Notes: a model not told the origin generated them from the sequence alone. 64,000 nt of DNA from Pontibacillus salipaludis (GCF_014642405.1 NZ_BMIN01000019.1:1-64000); one strand, 5' to 3'; shown: positions 42,499 through 51,233, numbered from the stretch's first letter. Program-made: numbers and translations.

Positions 42499-42671
42499 TA
42501 CAGGATTTCGACGTATGACGAAATCAATAGTATGGTGATTAAAATGTTAATCGTTCGAAACACTTTTGGTTGCTTTTCAACAGCCATTTCCGTTTTAAGG
42601 CAAAGGGAATGGGTTAAAGAGTTAAAGACGAATAATATAAAAAGCGCAAATGGTACAAAGAATACTGACAT
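42492..42671 (-). CDS. Small two-helix membrane protein, function unknown
   Basis: A 59-aa protein (MSVFFVPFALFILFVFNSLTHSLCLK...) with hydrophobic helices at residues 3-18 and about 41-55 and a short basic loop between. AAAGGAGG lies nine bases before the ATG. No family recognised. Confidence 0.75.
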   Translation of the reverse strand: MSVFFVPFALFILFVFNSLTHSLCLKTEMAVEKQPKVFRTINILITILLISSYVEILYT

Positions 42672-42755
42672 AAATAGAAACCTCCTTTTGCACCTATGAA
42701 ATTACTGTATCAAAAAAACAAAAAGTTGAACAGTAAAAATGCTTATATGTATAGA

Positions 42756-42834
42756 AAAACCCTTTTAAATGCATTAGCAATGAGTACCATTCTGGAATAG
42801 TCTTCATTCCCTGCATCTAAAAGGGTTTACTGGG
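42756..42834 (-). terminator. Long-loop hairpin after the DUF3267 gene
   Basis: AAACCCTTTTA-ATGCA pairs with TGCAT-TAAAAGGGTTT across a 40-nt loop; minus-strand T run follows. It may be a terminator or a structured 3' end. Confidence 0.55.
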
Positions 42835-42835
42835 G

Positions 42836-43390
42836 TTACTTTTTGTATTTGTCAATTAAGATATCATACCCATCTCTTACATTCTCAATAATGCATTGTT
42901 TTGGTGCGCGCATAAATTGGTTAACGCACAAGAAGTCTGTGAATGATAGTCCAATATTTACAGCTGTGAACAGAATGATATAAGCGAAATAATTTGGGAA
43001 TACAAAGCTTGTAATCAAACCTGGTACAGATAATAGGACTGTTGGTGCTAGAGCTACCATAATGGACGTCGTTTTTGATAACGTTGAGCAAGTTCTATAG
43101 GAAAACGTCGGCATAACGCCTCTTTTTAATTTCCAGCGAACACGAACACGTTTGTTCAAAAGCACAAGTGGAATCATATGCATCAATTTATGAATCGCAG
43201 GCAACAAGAATAGCGAAGCTGCTAGCGGAAGTAATCCGTAATCATGAACTTGATGACTTTGATGGACCATAGCCAGTGGTACATATAGCAGGATAAAAGA
43301 AATGACCCCTAGAATTGAGCTCAATAAATAAATACGGTTAGAGCCAAATTCTTTCGTGATGTTAAAGGATTTCCAGCAGTTAAGATTCAT
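42836..43390 (-). CDS. DUF3267 family membrane protein
   Basis: A 184-aa protein with four or five hydrophobic helices. The place where metallopeptidase-like DUF3267 members carry H-E-x-x-H reads H-K-L-M-H here, so the catalytic Glu is missing; it is probably not an active protease. It lies in the prsA-yhaI-hpr neighbourhood. Start ATG 43390 after AAGGGGG; the upstream ATG at 43417 is not supported. Confidence 0.65.
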   Translation of the reverse strand: MNLNCWKSFNITKEFGSNRIYLLSSILGVISFILLYVPLAMVHQSHQVHDYGLLPLAASLFLLPAIHKLMHMIPLVLLNKRVRVRWKLKRGVMPTFSYRTCSTLSKTTSIMVALAPTVLLSVPGLITSFVFPNYFAYIILFTAVNIGLSFTDFLCVNQFMRAPKQCIIENVRDGYDILIDKYKK

Positions 43391-43606
43391 AATCAATAAC
43401 CCCCTTATTTGTGACAAGAATAGTCTTGTATAGTAAAATTTTTATAGTGAATGAATCGCTCAAATAAGATTGGCATATCGAATGATACGATGTTTTATAG
43501 AAGAAATCAATAGGCTTTTTATAAAAAAATAAAAAAGTACTCTAAGCCTTGGGGGATGTGCCTTCAAAAGGGATTGAATGATAGGTGAATAGAGGGGGGA
43601 GTCTTG

Positions 43607-43945
43607 ATGTGCGAAATGGATTTAAACATAAAAAAAATAGCCTTTCAAGTGCAGCTGTTAACGAACGCTGAGCAAATGAAAGACTATCCTTTTACAAGAA
43701 TGGTCATTGAACGAGGATTAACAGAAGAAGAATGGCAGGAGGTAATGATGTTACTAGCTACTATAGACACTACTTTTAAAGAAGAAGTAGAAGAAGGTTT
43801 GCTAGATTTTACGGACCTCCTGATTCACTTTGCGGGGATGTTAAACATGAAACTTCATCCGGATGAGGCCATTTCGGCCATAAAAAAAGAAGGATATTAT
43901 ACGAATCTTATGATCGCATTCGAAAATGTTCCGAAGGAGGACTAG
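43607..43945 (+). CDS. yhaI: YhaI family protein (DUF1878)
   Basis: A 112-aa acidic helical protein ([20 protein letters not shown]...) matching YhaI in size and place beside hpr. Function unknown. Start ATG 43607 after GGGGGAG. Its stop overlaps the convergent hpr stop by 4 bp. Confidence 0.85.
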   Translation: MCEMDLNIKKIAFQVQLLTNAEQMKDYPFTRMVIERGLTEEEWQEVMMLLATIDTTFKEEVEEGLLDFTDLLIHFAGMLNMKLHPDEAISAIKKEGYYTNLMIAFENVPKED

Positions 43946-44517
43946 TTCTCCTCGTGATCTTCTCCACGCTTAACGGATTCCGTGAAATTGTTTTCTTTTT
44001 GAAATTCGGATTCGATATTCATCATAGAACGATCGAGAATTTCCATGTATTCATCTCCGTAAATCTCCCGAACCATTGAGATTAATTCTATAAATTCAGG
44101 GTATTTCCCGTAAATGTCTTTTAATGGCATACTGCCACGAATAACGGAATTGTTCTCTGGGTTATAGGACTTCATCGTTTCTAAAAGCAGCTCTTCTCCT
44201 TCTTCAGTGAGCTGAATGTACGTATTACGCTTATCATTTTCGCGTTTGGAAAACGAGAGTAAGCCCCGCTCTTCAAGCTTTTTGGAAAAGTTGAAGGCGG
44301 TAGAGACGTGCATCACCCCGAACTTAGAGATTTCAGAAACGCTTGCCCCTTTTAAATGATGGGCAATCCACAATATATGATGTTCATTTATATTTAAATG
44401 AAACGGTTTGATCCATTGTTGCCAATCTTTTTCAATCATTTTCCATAAGGCCTTGCTAAGCTGGGCCATTTTATGACTATAAAGAATGGCTTCTTGGATT
44501 GTAGTATCATCTCTCAT
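43942..44517 (-). CDS. hpr: Hpr (ScoC) MarR-family transition-state repressor
   Basis: A 191-aa MarR-type regulator that represses protease and sporulation genes during growth in B. subtilis. The wing-helix part ([56 protein letters not shown]) is intact; [24 protein letters not shown] opens the domain. Good site (GAGAGGGGG) before the ATG. Convergent with yhaI. Confidence 0.93.
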   Translation of the reverse strand: MRDDTTIQEAILYSHKMAQLSKALWKMIEKDWQQWIKPFHLNINEHHILWIAHHLKGASVSEISKFGVMHVSTAFNFSKKLEERGLLSFSKRENDKRNTYIQLTEEGEELLLETMKSYNPENNSVIRGSMPLKDIYGKYPEFIELISMVREIYGDEYMEILDRSMMNIESEFQKENNFTESVKRGEDHEEN

Positions 44518-44730
44518 AGCCTTCCCCCTCTCTTGATGATTACTGGATTTTTAGGTTTATATGGACAGTATTCACCATTATTATCGCAAGAAAACCCTTA
44601 TAAGAGAAGATATAATATGCGCACAAAATAGGAAGTTTTACGCAAAAAAGCGTTTAATCCCGTCACAAAGGGGTATTTTAAAGTAAAGTTTTTTGTGAAT
44701 AAGTTAAAAAATTTTTTTTAATTAAAGAAA

Positions 44731-44758
44731 TCCCCGGTTCTTTAGTAGAACCGGGGAA
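44731..44758 (-). terminator. Terminator of the OpcR/GbsR-type gene
   Basis: CCCCGGTTCT/AGAACCGGGG stem with 5-nt loop; the minus strand is T-rich beyond. Confidence 0.8.
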
Positions 44759-44762
44759 GTTT

Positions 44763-45272
44763 TTATGAACCAGAAGTAGATGGATCTATTTCTGAAAAGG
44801 CTTTCGAAATCAAACAGTGAAAATCAATCATCTCATGTAACTTTTCCTCTAAATGATCTGCTTCCCCGCTCTTAATCTCTTTTCTCTCTTTTTCTAATAA
44901 TAATTTCGTTTCTTCTAATGAATGTTTTTGGCGATTGGCAGCGTCTAGCCATTTGTGGATGTATGAGGACATAAATTTGTTGAACAAGTCTGAATTCGCG
45001 GTATAGAGGTCTTTGCGCACGCCCTTCTTCCAGACACGTTCAACTAAGTTGAGGTCAAGCAAGCTTCTAATACCTGTGCTCATCGACGTTTTGCTTTTTG
45101 CCAGTGCTTCACTCATTTCATCAAGAGTCATCGGTTCGCCTTCTATATAAAGGGTACTAAACAGTAACGCTTCTGAAGGTGTAAGACTAAACATCTCAAT
45201 GGTTTTAGAGAATTCTGTTATTGCATGATACTGAACTTCACTCATTATACTGTTGTTCTCAGTTTCAGACAT
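44763..45272 (-). CDS. GbsR/OpcR-family regulator beside the opuA operon
   Basis: A 169-aa MarR-type protein paralogous to the one at 39163, with GEPMTLDEMSEALAKSKTSMSTGIRSL and WKKGVRKDLYTANSDLF. Members of this family repress betaine or choline genes. It is divergent from the opuA operon (289 bp apart), so control of opuA is likely. Start ATG 45272 after AAGGAGG. Confidence 0.85.
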   Translation of the reverse strand: MSETENNSIMSEVQYHAITEFSKTIEMFSLTPSEALLFSTLYIEGEPMTLDEMSEALAKSKTSMSTGIRSLLDLNLVERVWKKGVRKDLYTANSDLFNKFMSSYIHKWLDAANRQKHSLEETKLLLEKERKEIKSGEADHLEEKLHEMIDFHCLISKAFSEIDPSTSGS

Positions 45273-45400
45273 GAAGGAACCTCCTTCTCGTATACTACCC
45301 ATCACATTACACTATTGCGATAAAATTTGGAAATATCAGATTGGGTAGCATTTTGGAGCAAAAAGGAGAAATTTAAAGGTTTTATTCGTGTCAGTATGTT

Positions 45401-45412
45401 CAGTTTAAACTG
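45401..45412. promoter_or_regulatory. Possible operator palindrome in the opuA promoter region
   Basis: CAGTTTAAACTG, a perfect 12-bp palindrome 38 bp upstream of the opuA -35 box. Candidate site for the divergent GbsR-type regulator; no second copy was seen. Confidence 0.4.
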
Positions 45413-45449
45413 TACGAAAAATATGTTCTTAAATCAAAGAATTTATCGT

Positions 45450-45478
45450 TTGTACTAAACAAACAGACAGTATATAGT
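45450..45478 (+). promoter_or_regulatory. Sigma-A-type promoter of the opuA operon
   Basis: TTGTAC (45450-45455), 17 bp, TATAGT (45473-45478). An 80-nt leader follows before the GTG start. Confidence 0.6.
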
Positions 45479-45560
45479 ATAAAAGGTGAGTGATTGAACG
45501 AAACACAACAGAAAAATAGTTCATTAGAAATAGTAAAAATGTTTTAGAGGGGTGAATTAG

Positions 45561-46754
45561 GTGCCGATTATCAAAGTAGAAAACTTGTCAAAGATCTTCG
45601 GTAAGAATCCTTCCCAAGCACAAAAGTTGCTTGATCAAGGATTAAAGAAAGAAGAAATTTTAAAGAAAACAGGAAATACAGTCGGTGTAAATAGAGCTTC
45701 CTTTGAAGTCGAACAAGGCGAAATATTCGTCATTATGGGGCTTTCAGGTAGTGGTAAATCCACACTAGTTCGTTTGATTAATAGATTAATTGAACCGACT
45801 GAAGGTAGTGTATACATTAACGAAGAGAACTTAGCTGCAATGGATAGTAAAAACCTACGTCGTGTACGTCGTGAGAAAATGAGTATGGTTTTCCAGCGTT
45901 TTGCTTTGTTCCCTTACCGCACCGTGCTTCAAAACACTGAATTTGGTTTAGAAGTACAGGGCATTGATAAAACGGAACGTTCTAAAAAAGCAAAAGAGTC
46001 CTTAGAACTTGTTGGACTTGGAAGCTTTATTAACCAATTCCCTGGCCAATTATCTGGGGGAATGCAACAACGTGTAGGGCTTGCGCGAGCTCTAGCAAAT
46101 GATCCTGAAGTTCTATTAATGGACGAAGCGTTCTCTGCTTTGGATCCACTTATTCGTAAAGAAATGCAAGATGAGCTTCTTGATCTCCAAGAACGCATGC
46201 AAAAAACGATTCTTTTCATTACACACGATCTTGATGAAGCACTTCGAATTGGTGATCGTATTGCGCTAATGAAAGATGGCTCCATTGTACAAATCGGTAC
46301 CCCGGAAGACATTTTAGTAAACCCGGCAAACGATTATGTAGAGAAATTCGTTGAAGATGTAGATCGTTCAAAGGTTCTAACAGCGCAACATATTATGAAG
46401 CGTCCTGAAACGGTAAACATTGAAAAACACGGTCCTCGCGTAGCCCTAGAGCGTATGCGTGAAGAAGGTCTTTCTAGCATTTATGTGACAGATCGATCTC
46501 GTAATCTAAAAGGCTATGTAACAGCTGACGATGCATCTCAAGCTATAGAAGAGAATGTGAAAGATTTAACCAACGTAATTGAAACAAACGTACCAACATG
46601 CGATCTTGATACACCAATGAATGACATCTTTGATATGATCCATAATTCACCTGTACCGATTGCAGTAGTAGAAGACGGAAAGTTACGAGGTATTATCGTT
46701 CGCGGAGCCGTCATCGGAGCACTAGCAGGAAGCGAGGTGTCGATCAATGAGTAA
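45561..46754 (+). CDS. opuAA: Glycine betaine/proline-betaine ABC transporter ATPase
   Basis: A 397-aa ATPase of the osmoprotectant importer. It starts with the family-specific GKNPSQAQKLLDQGLKKEEILKK stretch split in two motifs; Walker A GLSGSGKS is at about 60, signature LSGGMQQRVGLARAL at about 165, Walker B LLMDEAFSALDP at about 190, then two CBS domains (about 280-395) that sense ionic strength in OpuA. GTG start at 45561 after GAGGGGTG. Overlaps opuAB by 8 bp. Confidence 0.95.
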   Translation: MPIIKVENLSKIFGKNPSQAQKLLDQGLKKEEILKKTGNTVGVNRASFEVEQGEIFVIMGLSGSGKSTLVRLINRLIEPTEGSVYINEENLAAMDSKNLRRVRREKMSMVFQRFALFPYRTVLQNTEFGLEVQGIDKTERSKKAKESLELVGLGSFINQFPGQLSGGMQQRVGLARALANDPEVLLMDEAFSALDPLIRKEMQDELLDLQERMQKTILFITHDLDEALRIGDRIALMKDGSIVQIGTPEDILVNPANDYVEKFVEDVDRSKVLTAQHIMKRPETVNIEKHGPRVALERMREEGLSSIYVTDRSRNLKGYVTADDASQAIEENVKDLTNVIETNVPTCDLDTPMNDIFDMIHNSPVPIAVVEDGKLRGIIVRGAVIGALAGSEVSINE

Positions 46755-47595
46755 TACTTTATTGCCTATGATTCCGGTAAAGACATGGGTCGATCAATCT
46801 GTTGAATGGATTACAGATACATTTGAGTTTGTGTTTGATCCAATAAAGAATAATTTAGATACCTTTATTGAGTTTTTAAGTGAAACGCTGCAAGTGATTA
46901 ACCCATGGATCTTTATAGCAGTGGTTGCGATTATTGCTTTCTTTGTAACTGGAAAGAGAATTGGTTTGGCTGCGTTCTCCATAGTAGGTTTATGGTTTAT
47001 TCTCAACCAAGAGATGTGGGAGCAGTTAATGGATACGTTCTCACTTGTCATAACCGCCAGTTTGATTTCAGTCATAATCGGGGTTCCGTTTGGAATTTGG
47101 ATGGCTAAGAGTAACATAGTGCAGGCAATCCTCACACCGATTTTAGACTTTATGCAGACAATGCCGGCGTTCGTTTACTTAATTCCTGCCGTAGCATTCT
47201 TTGGTATAGGAATGGTTCCAGGGGTATTCGCATCTGTTATTTTCGCAGTGCCTCCTACCGTTCGTTTTACAAACTTAGGAATTCGTCAGGTTTCAACTGA
47301 GTTAATCGAAGCTGCCGATGCCTTCGGTACAACAGGGATCCAAAAGCTATTTAAAGTTCAATTGCCAATGGCGAAGAAGACAATTATGGCTGGTATTAAC
47401 CAAACCGTCATGCTAGCTCTTTCCATGGTTGTTATTGCATCCATGATCGGAGCAGAAGGTCTTGGAAAAGAAGTAATCACAGCCTTACAGCGTAATGATG
47501 TAGGTCTTGGTTTCGTAGCGGGTGTATCTATTGTAATCCTTGCGATTGTTATTGACCGCTTCACACAAAGCCTGAATACGCAAAAAGGTGAATAA
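46747..47595 (+). CDS. opuAB: Glycine betaine ABC transporter permease
   Basis: A 282-aa permease with about eight helices. The cytoplasmic EAA loop is ELIEAADAFGTTGIQKLFKVQLP at about 180-200. It forms the channel with OpuAA and receives substrate from the two binding proteins downstream. No fused binding domain, as in B. subtilis. Confidence 0.95.
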   Translation: MSNTLLPMIPVKTWVDQSVEWITDTFEFVFDPIKNNLDTFIEFLSETLQVINPWIFIAVVAIIAFFVTGKRIGLAAFSIVGLWFILNQEMWEQLMDTFSLVITASLISVIIGVPFGIWMAKSNIVQAILTPILDFMQTMPAFVYLIPAVAFFGIGMVPGVFASVIFAVPPTVRFTNLGIRQVSTELIEAADAFGTTGIQKLFKVQLPMAKKTIMAGINQTVMLALSMVVIASMIGAEGLGKEVITALQRNDVGLGFVAGVSIVILAIVIDRFTQSLNTQKGE

Positions 47596-47674
47596 ATAAG
47601 TTTGGCACTTCCTATTCATGGAAGTTCAATAGAGTTCAATTAGTTATTATCTTATTAAAGGGGAGTTTATTAGT

Positions 47675-48613
47675 ATGTTTAATTTTAACTGGAAACGTTT
47701 AGGTATTGCAGCAGGTCTTTCCTTATCTCTTGTCGCAGCAGGTTGTGGCTCATCAGAGGAAGGTTCAGAAGAAGAAAATACATCAGGTGGCGACGGTGAA
47801 AACACGGAACAAGCCGCTAATTATGGTGAAGAGCTTGATTATACCATTACAGGTGTCGATGCAGGAGCAGGTGTTGTAGGTGCCGCTAACGATGCAATTG
47901 AGACTTACGGATTAGACGGTTGGGAAGTTCAAACGTCTTCTAGTGGTGCGATGACACAAGCACTTACACAAGCAATCGAAGATGAAGAACCGATCATCGT
48001 TACAGGTTGGACTCCACACTGGAAATTCGCTGAGTTTGATTTACACTACCTTGAAGACCCAGAAGGTGTATTCGGTGGCGAAGAACAAATCAAAACGATG
48101 GCGAAGCAAGGTCTTAAAGATGAGAAGCCAAACCTTCATAAAATCTTAGATCAATTTAACTGGACAGCAGCTGATATGGAATCCGTAATGCTTGAAATCC
48201 GTAACGGTACTCCAGAAGAAGAAGCAGCGAAAAACTGGATTGATGAGAACCAGGATAAAGTTGATGAGTGGACAAAAGATACTGAAGAAGTCGACGGTAC
48301 AACAGCTAAGCTTGCTTATGTAGCTTGGGACTCTGAAATTGCTTCTACAAACGTTGTCGGTGAAGTCCTTCGTCAGCAAGGATTTGAGGTAGAACTTAGC
48401 CAATTAGATAACGGTGTTATGTGGAAAGCCGTAGCTGAAGGCGAAGCTGATGGTATGGTAGCAGCTTGGTTACCAGGTACACACGGAGACCTTTATGAGT
48501 CTTATGAAGGTCAACTAGAAGATCTTGGAGCAAACCTTGAAGGTGCTAAGATTGGTTTAGTTGTTCCTGATTACATGGACGTAGAATCAATTGAAGATCT
48601 TCAAGCAGAATAA
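47675..48613 (+). CDS. opuAC: Glycine betaine binding lipoprotein, first copy
   Basis: A 312-aa lipoprotein with lipobox VAAGC and a Ser/Glu-rich linker. The betaine aromatic cage is visible in IIVTGWTPHWKFAEF and AAWLPGTHGDLYESYEGQL. Highly acidic, as expected for a protein exposed to salt. First of two tandem copies, about 60 percent alike by eye; a hairpin separates them. Confidence 0.93.
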   Translation: MFNFNWKRLGIAAGLSLSLVAAGCGSSEEGSEEENTSGGDGENTEQAANYGEELDYTITGVDAGAGVVGAANDAIETYGLDGWEVQTSSSGAMTQALTQAIEDEEPIIVTGWTPHWKFAEFDLHYLEDPEGVFGGEEQIKTMAKQGLKDEKPNLHKILDQFNWTAADMESVMLEIRNGTPEEEAAKNWIDENQDKVDEWTKDTEEVDGTTAKLAYVAWDSEIASTNVVGEVLRQQGFEVELSQLDNGVMWKAVAEGEADGMVAAWLPGTHGDLYESYEGQLEDLGANLEGAKIGLVVPDYMDVESIEDLQAE

Positions 48614-48631
48614 GAACTCTTAGTCACACAT

Positions 48632-48665
48632 AGCCTGCCTACTTTTGTAGGTGGGCTGTCTTTAT
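48632..48665 (+). terminator. Hairpin between the two binding-protein genes
   Basis: AGCC-GCCTAC/GTAGG-GGGCT imperfect stem with TTTT loop and short T-rich tail. Probably partial terminator that lowers expression of the second copy. Confidence 0.55.
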
Positions 48666-48703
48666 AAAACGTTATACACAATACATATCAAAGGGGTTAT
48701 ATC

Positions 48704-49612
48704 ATGAATTGGAAAAAGCTTGGCTTAACAGCAGGTTTATCATTGTCGTTGGCATTAGCTGCATGTGGTTCAACAGAGGACGACTCAAGCGGAGACTCAG
48801 GTGATACAAAGGCATCAGTAGGTGAACAACTTGAATACACCCTTACAGGAATCGAATCAGGCGCAGGTATAATGGTCGCAACAGATAATGCATTAAAGGA
48901 ATATGAAAATCTAGAAGGATGGGAAGTTTCTTCAAGCTCTTCAGCCGTTATGACAGAACAGCTAGGCAACGCTATTGATAACGAAGAACCGATCATCGTA
49001 ACAGGTTGGACGCCACATTGGAAATTTGCTGAATACGATCTGAAGTACTTAGAAGATCCTAAGGAAGTATACGGTGGTACGGAACATATTAATACGATTG
49101 TACGTAAAGGATTCAAGGAAGATATGCCGGATGCTGCAAAAATTCTTGATAACTTTAAATGGTCTCCGGAGGACATGCAAAGCGTAATGCTTGAACTTCA
49201 GGAAGGAACAGAACCTGTCAAAGCTGCTCAAAACTGGATTGAAAATAACCAGGACAAAGTTGATGAGTGGACAAAAGGTGTAGAGGATGGAAGCGGAACA
49301 GTAAAACTAGCTTATGTTCCATGGCAGTCTGAAATTAGCTCAACGCATGTCATCTCAGAAGTTTTGAAACAAAAAGGATTTGAAACAGATTTAACTCAAG
49401 CAGGGATTGGACCTATGTTCCAAGCTATTGCTGAAGGCGATTCTGACGCTATGACCTCTGCATGGTTACCACGTACACACGGTGATCATTATGAAAGCTT
49501 CGAAGAAGAATTCGTCGATTTAGGGGCTAATCTGGAAGGGGCTAAAATTGGTTTAGTTGTACCAGATTACATGGATATCGAATCAATTGAAGACCTAGAG
49601 CCAAAAGAATAA
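48704..49612 (+). CDS. Glycine betaine-type binding lipoprotein, second copy
   Basis: A 302-aa lipoprotein paralogous to the preceding one, with lipobox LAAC, IIVTGWTPHWKFAEYD and SAWLPRTHGDHYESF. Key cage Trp residues are kept; changes around LPRTHGDHYE (Arg, His) may shift specificity to another betaine. AAAGGGG before ATG. Confidence 0.9.
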   Translation: MNWKKLGLTAGLSLSLALAACGSTEDDSSGDSGDTKASVGEQLEYTLTGIESGAGIMVATDNALKEYENLEGWEVSSSSSAVMTEQLGNAIDNEEPIIVTGWTPHWKFAEYDLKYLEDPKEVYGGTEHINTIVRKGFKEDMPDAAKILDNFKWSPEDMQSVMLELQEGTEPVKAAQNWIENNQDKVDEWTKGVEDGSGTVKLAYVPWQSEISSTHVISEVLKQKGFETDLTQAGIGPMFQAIAEGDSDAMTSAWLPRTHGDHYESFEEEFVDLGANLEGAKIGLVVPDYMDIESIEDLEPKE

Positions 49613-49623
49613 CCTAAAAGTAA

Positions 49624-49660
49624 AGGTGTACTCCCAATATGGGGAGTACACCTTTTTTAC
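49624..49660. terminator. Terminator of the opuA operon
   Basis: AAAGGTGTACTCCC/GGGAGTACACCTTT stem with T run; also faces yhaH. Confidence 0.92.
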
Positions 49661-49669
49661 GTTTAGAAA

Positions 49670-50029
49670 CTATTGTTGTTTAGCCTTCTCCTCGAGCTCT
49701 TTCAAGCTCTCTTCAATTTCCTGTAAGTGTTTTTGGATGTTTTTCTGGTGGGGTTCAATCGTTTGTTTCCAGCTTTCGATCGATTGTTTTACTTCCGTTG
49801 AGAGGTCTCGCAGTAACGAAGCACCTTCTTTAGATGTTTTCGCAATTTGTTCAGTTAATTGTTTGCCTTCACCTTGCAAGTTTGCAAGGGTAGTTTTAAG
49901 TTGGTCACTAGAATCTTTAACTTGTTGACGTACTCTGTTTCCGGATGAAGGAGCAGACAATAATGTAGCTGATGCACTTACGACTCCTCCTACGACAAAT
50001 CCAAGTAGTAATGATTTCCCTTTACCCAT
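49670..50029 (-). CDS. yhaH: YhaH, YtxH-domain protein
   Basis: A 119-aa protein: N-terminal Gly-rich membrane segment (SLLLGFVVGGVVSASATLLSAP, the YtxH motif) followed by a long coiled coil with many Lys, Glu and Gln. Matches YhaH in size and position next to trpP. Start ATG 50029 after AAAGGAG; the GTG at 50035 is too close to the site. Confidence 0.88.
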   Translation of the reverse strand: MGKGKSLLLGFVVGGVVSASATLLSAPSSGNRVRQQVKDSSDQLKTTLANLQGEGKQLTEQIAKTSKEGASLLRDLSTEVKQSIESWKQTIEPHQKNIQKHLQEIEESLKELEEKAKQQ

Positions 50030-50151
50030 AATCACAACTCCTTTCCTTACTATCTTCTATTATATCCGTTTTTCCTTTTTGTGTTGAGGTATAAACTTTA
50101 TTTCTTGCAGAAAAGTCATGACAATGCAGGAACTAAGGCGGGAAAAGGGCA

Positions 50152-50490
50152 GGAATTAGGGGAAGTGACTAAAGCGAGCGCGGAGTTGCGAAAGAGGGGA
50201 TCGAAGTGACTAAAGCGAATGTGGAGTTGCGAAAGAAGAGGAGGAAGTGACTAAAAATGAGCTCGGAGTTGCGAAAGAGGGGATCGAAGTGACTAAAGCG
50301 AGCGCGGAGTTGCGAAAGAGGGGATCTAAGTGACTAAAGCGAGTGCGGAGTTACGAAAGAAGAGGTCGAAGTGACTAAAAACGAGTGCGTAGTGACGAAA
50401 GAGAGGATCGAACTGACTAAAGGGAGCGAGGAGTTACGAAAGAAGAGACTGAAGTGATTAAAGAAGAATTTGAATTTACGAACGTCCGTG
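50152..50490. repeat. 21-bp repeat array C (about 16 units)
   Basis: About sixteen alternating units of 20-22 bp: AAGTGACTAAAGCGAGCGCGG-type then AGTTGCGAAAGAGGGGATCG-type, i.e. a 41-bp double unit. It fills the space between yhaH (whose start is at 50029) and the end of trpP. No ORF on the repeat is credible. Confidence 0.88.
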
Positions 50491-50528
50491 TGAATGCTCC
50501 GAAGGTAAAGTGGTTCTCTGTAATCAAA

Positions 50529-50562
50529 AAAGAGTGCGCTCCTTGTAAGGAACACACTCTTA
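50529..50562 (-). terminator. Terminator of trpP
   Basis: AGAGTGCGCTCCTT/AAGGAACACACTCT imperfect stem; the minus strand ends in a T run (plus strand aaaaaag before the stem). Confidence 0.7.
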
Positions 50563-50567
50563 ACGTT

Positions 50568-51098
50568 TTATGCAGTTGCGATGCGGGATCGTTTTGAAAT
50601 CTTTTCAACGATCGGGTAAATAACCGTCATGGCTACTGTGTTGAATGCAGCTGTCGGAAGGACAATGGTTGCGTACATGATCATAAAGCTTCCTTCTACA
50701 AGACCAATAATGTTAACAGCTACAAATAGGAATATAGCTCCGCTAATTAGCGTACCTACAAGCGTTACACTTGCAGCAAGAACTTTTTTATTTGTAAATT
50801 TACCGGCAGCCAGTACAATTCCGAAAGCGACAAGCGCTGTTAAAGGCTTATCGATTAAGTTTGCAATCTGACCTCCAGGTAATCCCGTAGTTAAAGCAGC
50901 AATCGCTCCCGTAACAAGGGATAGAAGCATTACATATTGGAACTTAGGAAATAGAATAATTCCGAGAAACATCATGATCAAGAGCATATCAGGCTTCATC
51001 CCATTCACAATAGGGGGAGCGAAAATATGCAATACAGCACCAATCCCAACAATTAACGACAACAATACCAACACACGCGTGTCTAGACGACTCTTCAC
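50568..51098 (-). CDS. trpP: Tryptophan transporter TrpP
   Basis: A 176-aa membrane protein with five or six helices (B. subtilis TrpP, formerly YhaG, 172 aa). GLPGGQIANLIDKPLTAL and VLPTAAFNT are family segments. GTG start at 51098 with GAGGAGAG as site. That site is embedded in a series of evenly spaced (G/T)AG triplets (51106-51128), the binding pattern of the TRAP protein. Tryptophan probably represses its translation as in B. subtilis. Confidence 0.92.
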   Translation of the reverse strand: MKSRLDTRVLVLLSLIVGIGAVLHIFAPPIVNGMKPDMLLIMMFLGIILFPKFQYVMLLSLVTGAIAALTTGLPGGQIANLIDKPLTALVAFGIVLAAGKFTNKKVLAASVTLVGTLISGAIFLFVAVNIIGLVEGSFMIMYATIVLPTAAFNTVAMTVIYPIVEKISKRSRIATA

Positions 51099-51128
51099 GT
51101 TACATCTCTCCTCTTCTAAACTAGTCTC
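51083..51128 (-). promoter_or_regulatory. TRAP-type (G/U)AG repeat over the trpP ribosome site
   Basis: On the minus strand GAG-ac-TAG-tt-TAG-aa-GAG-ga-GAG: five triplets each spaced by exactly 2 nt from 51128 to 51106. Another GAG in phase lies at 51093-51091 and a TAG at 51085-51083. The last triplets are the Shine-Dalgarno sequence itself. TRAP binding there would block trpP translation. Confidence 0.75.
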
Positions 51129-51233
51129 AACTTACCTTCCAGCTGTGTCCTTTTGACCAACTGCGAAAGTCTGATTCTATTATAACAAAACTCTCTCGAA
51201 AGCTAAACATCTCAGATTCTGACAGCTCGAAGT

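Noticed and set aside
50152-50490. Terminator or leader of yhaH
   Set aside because: Units are direct repeats, not inverted, and do not form stable hairpins with T runs.
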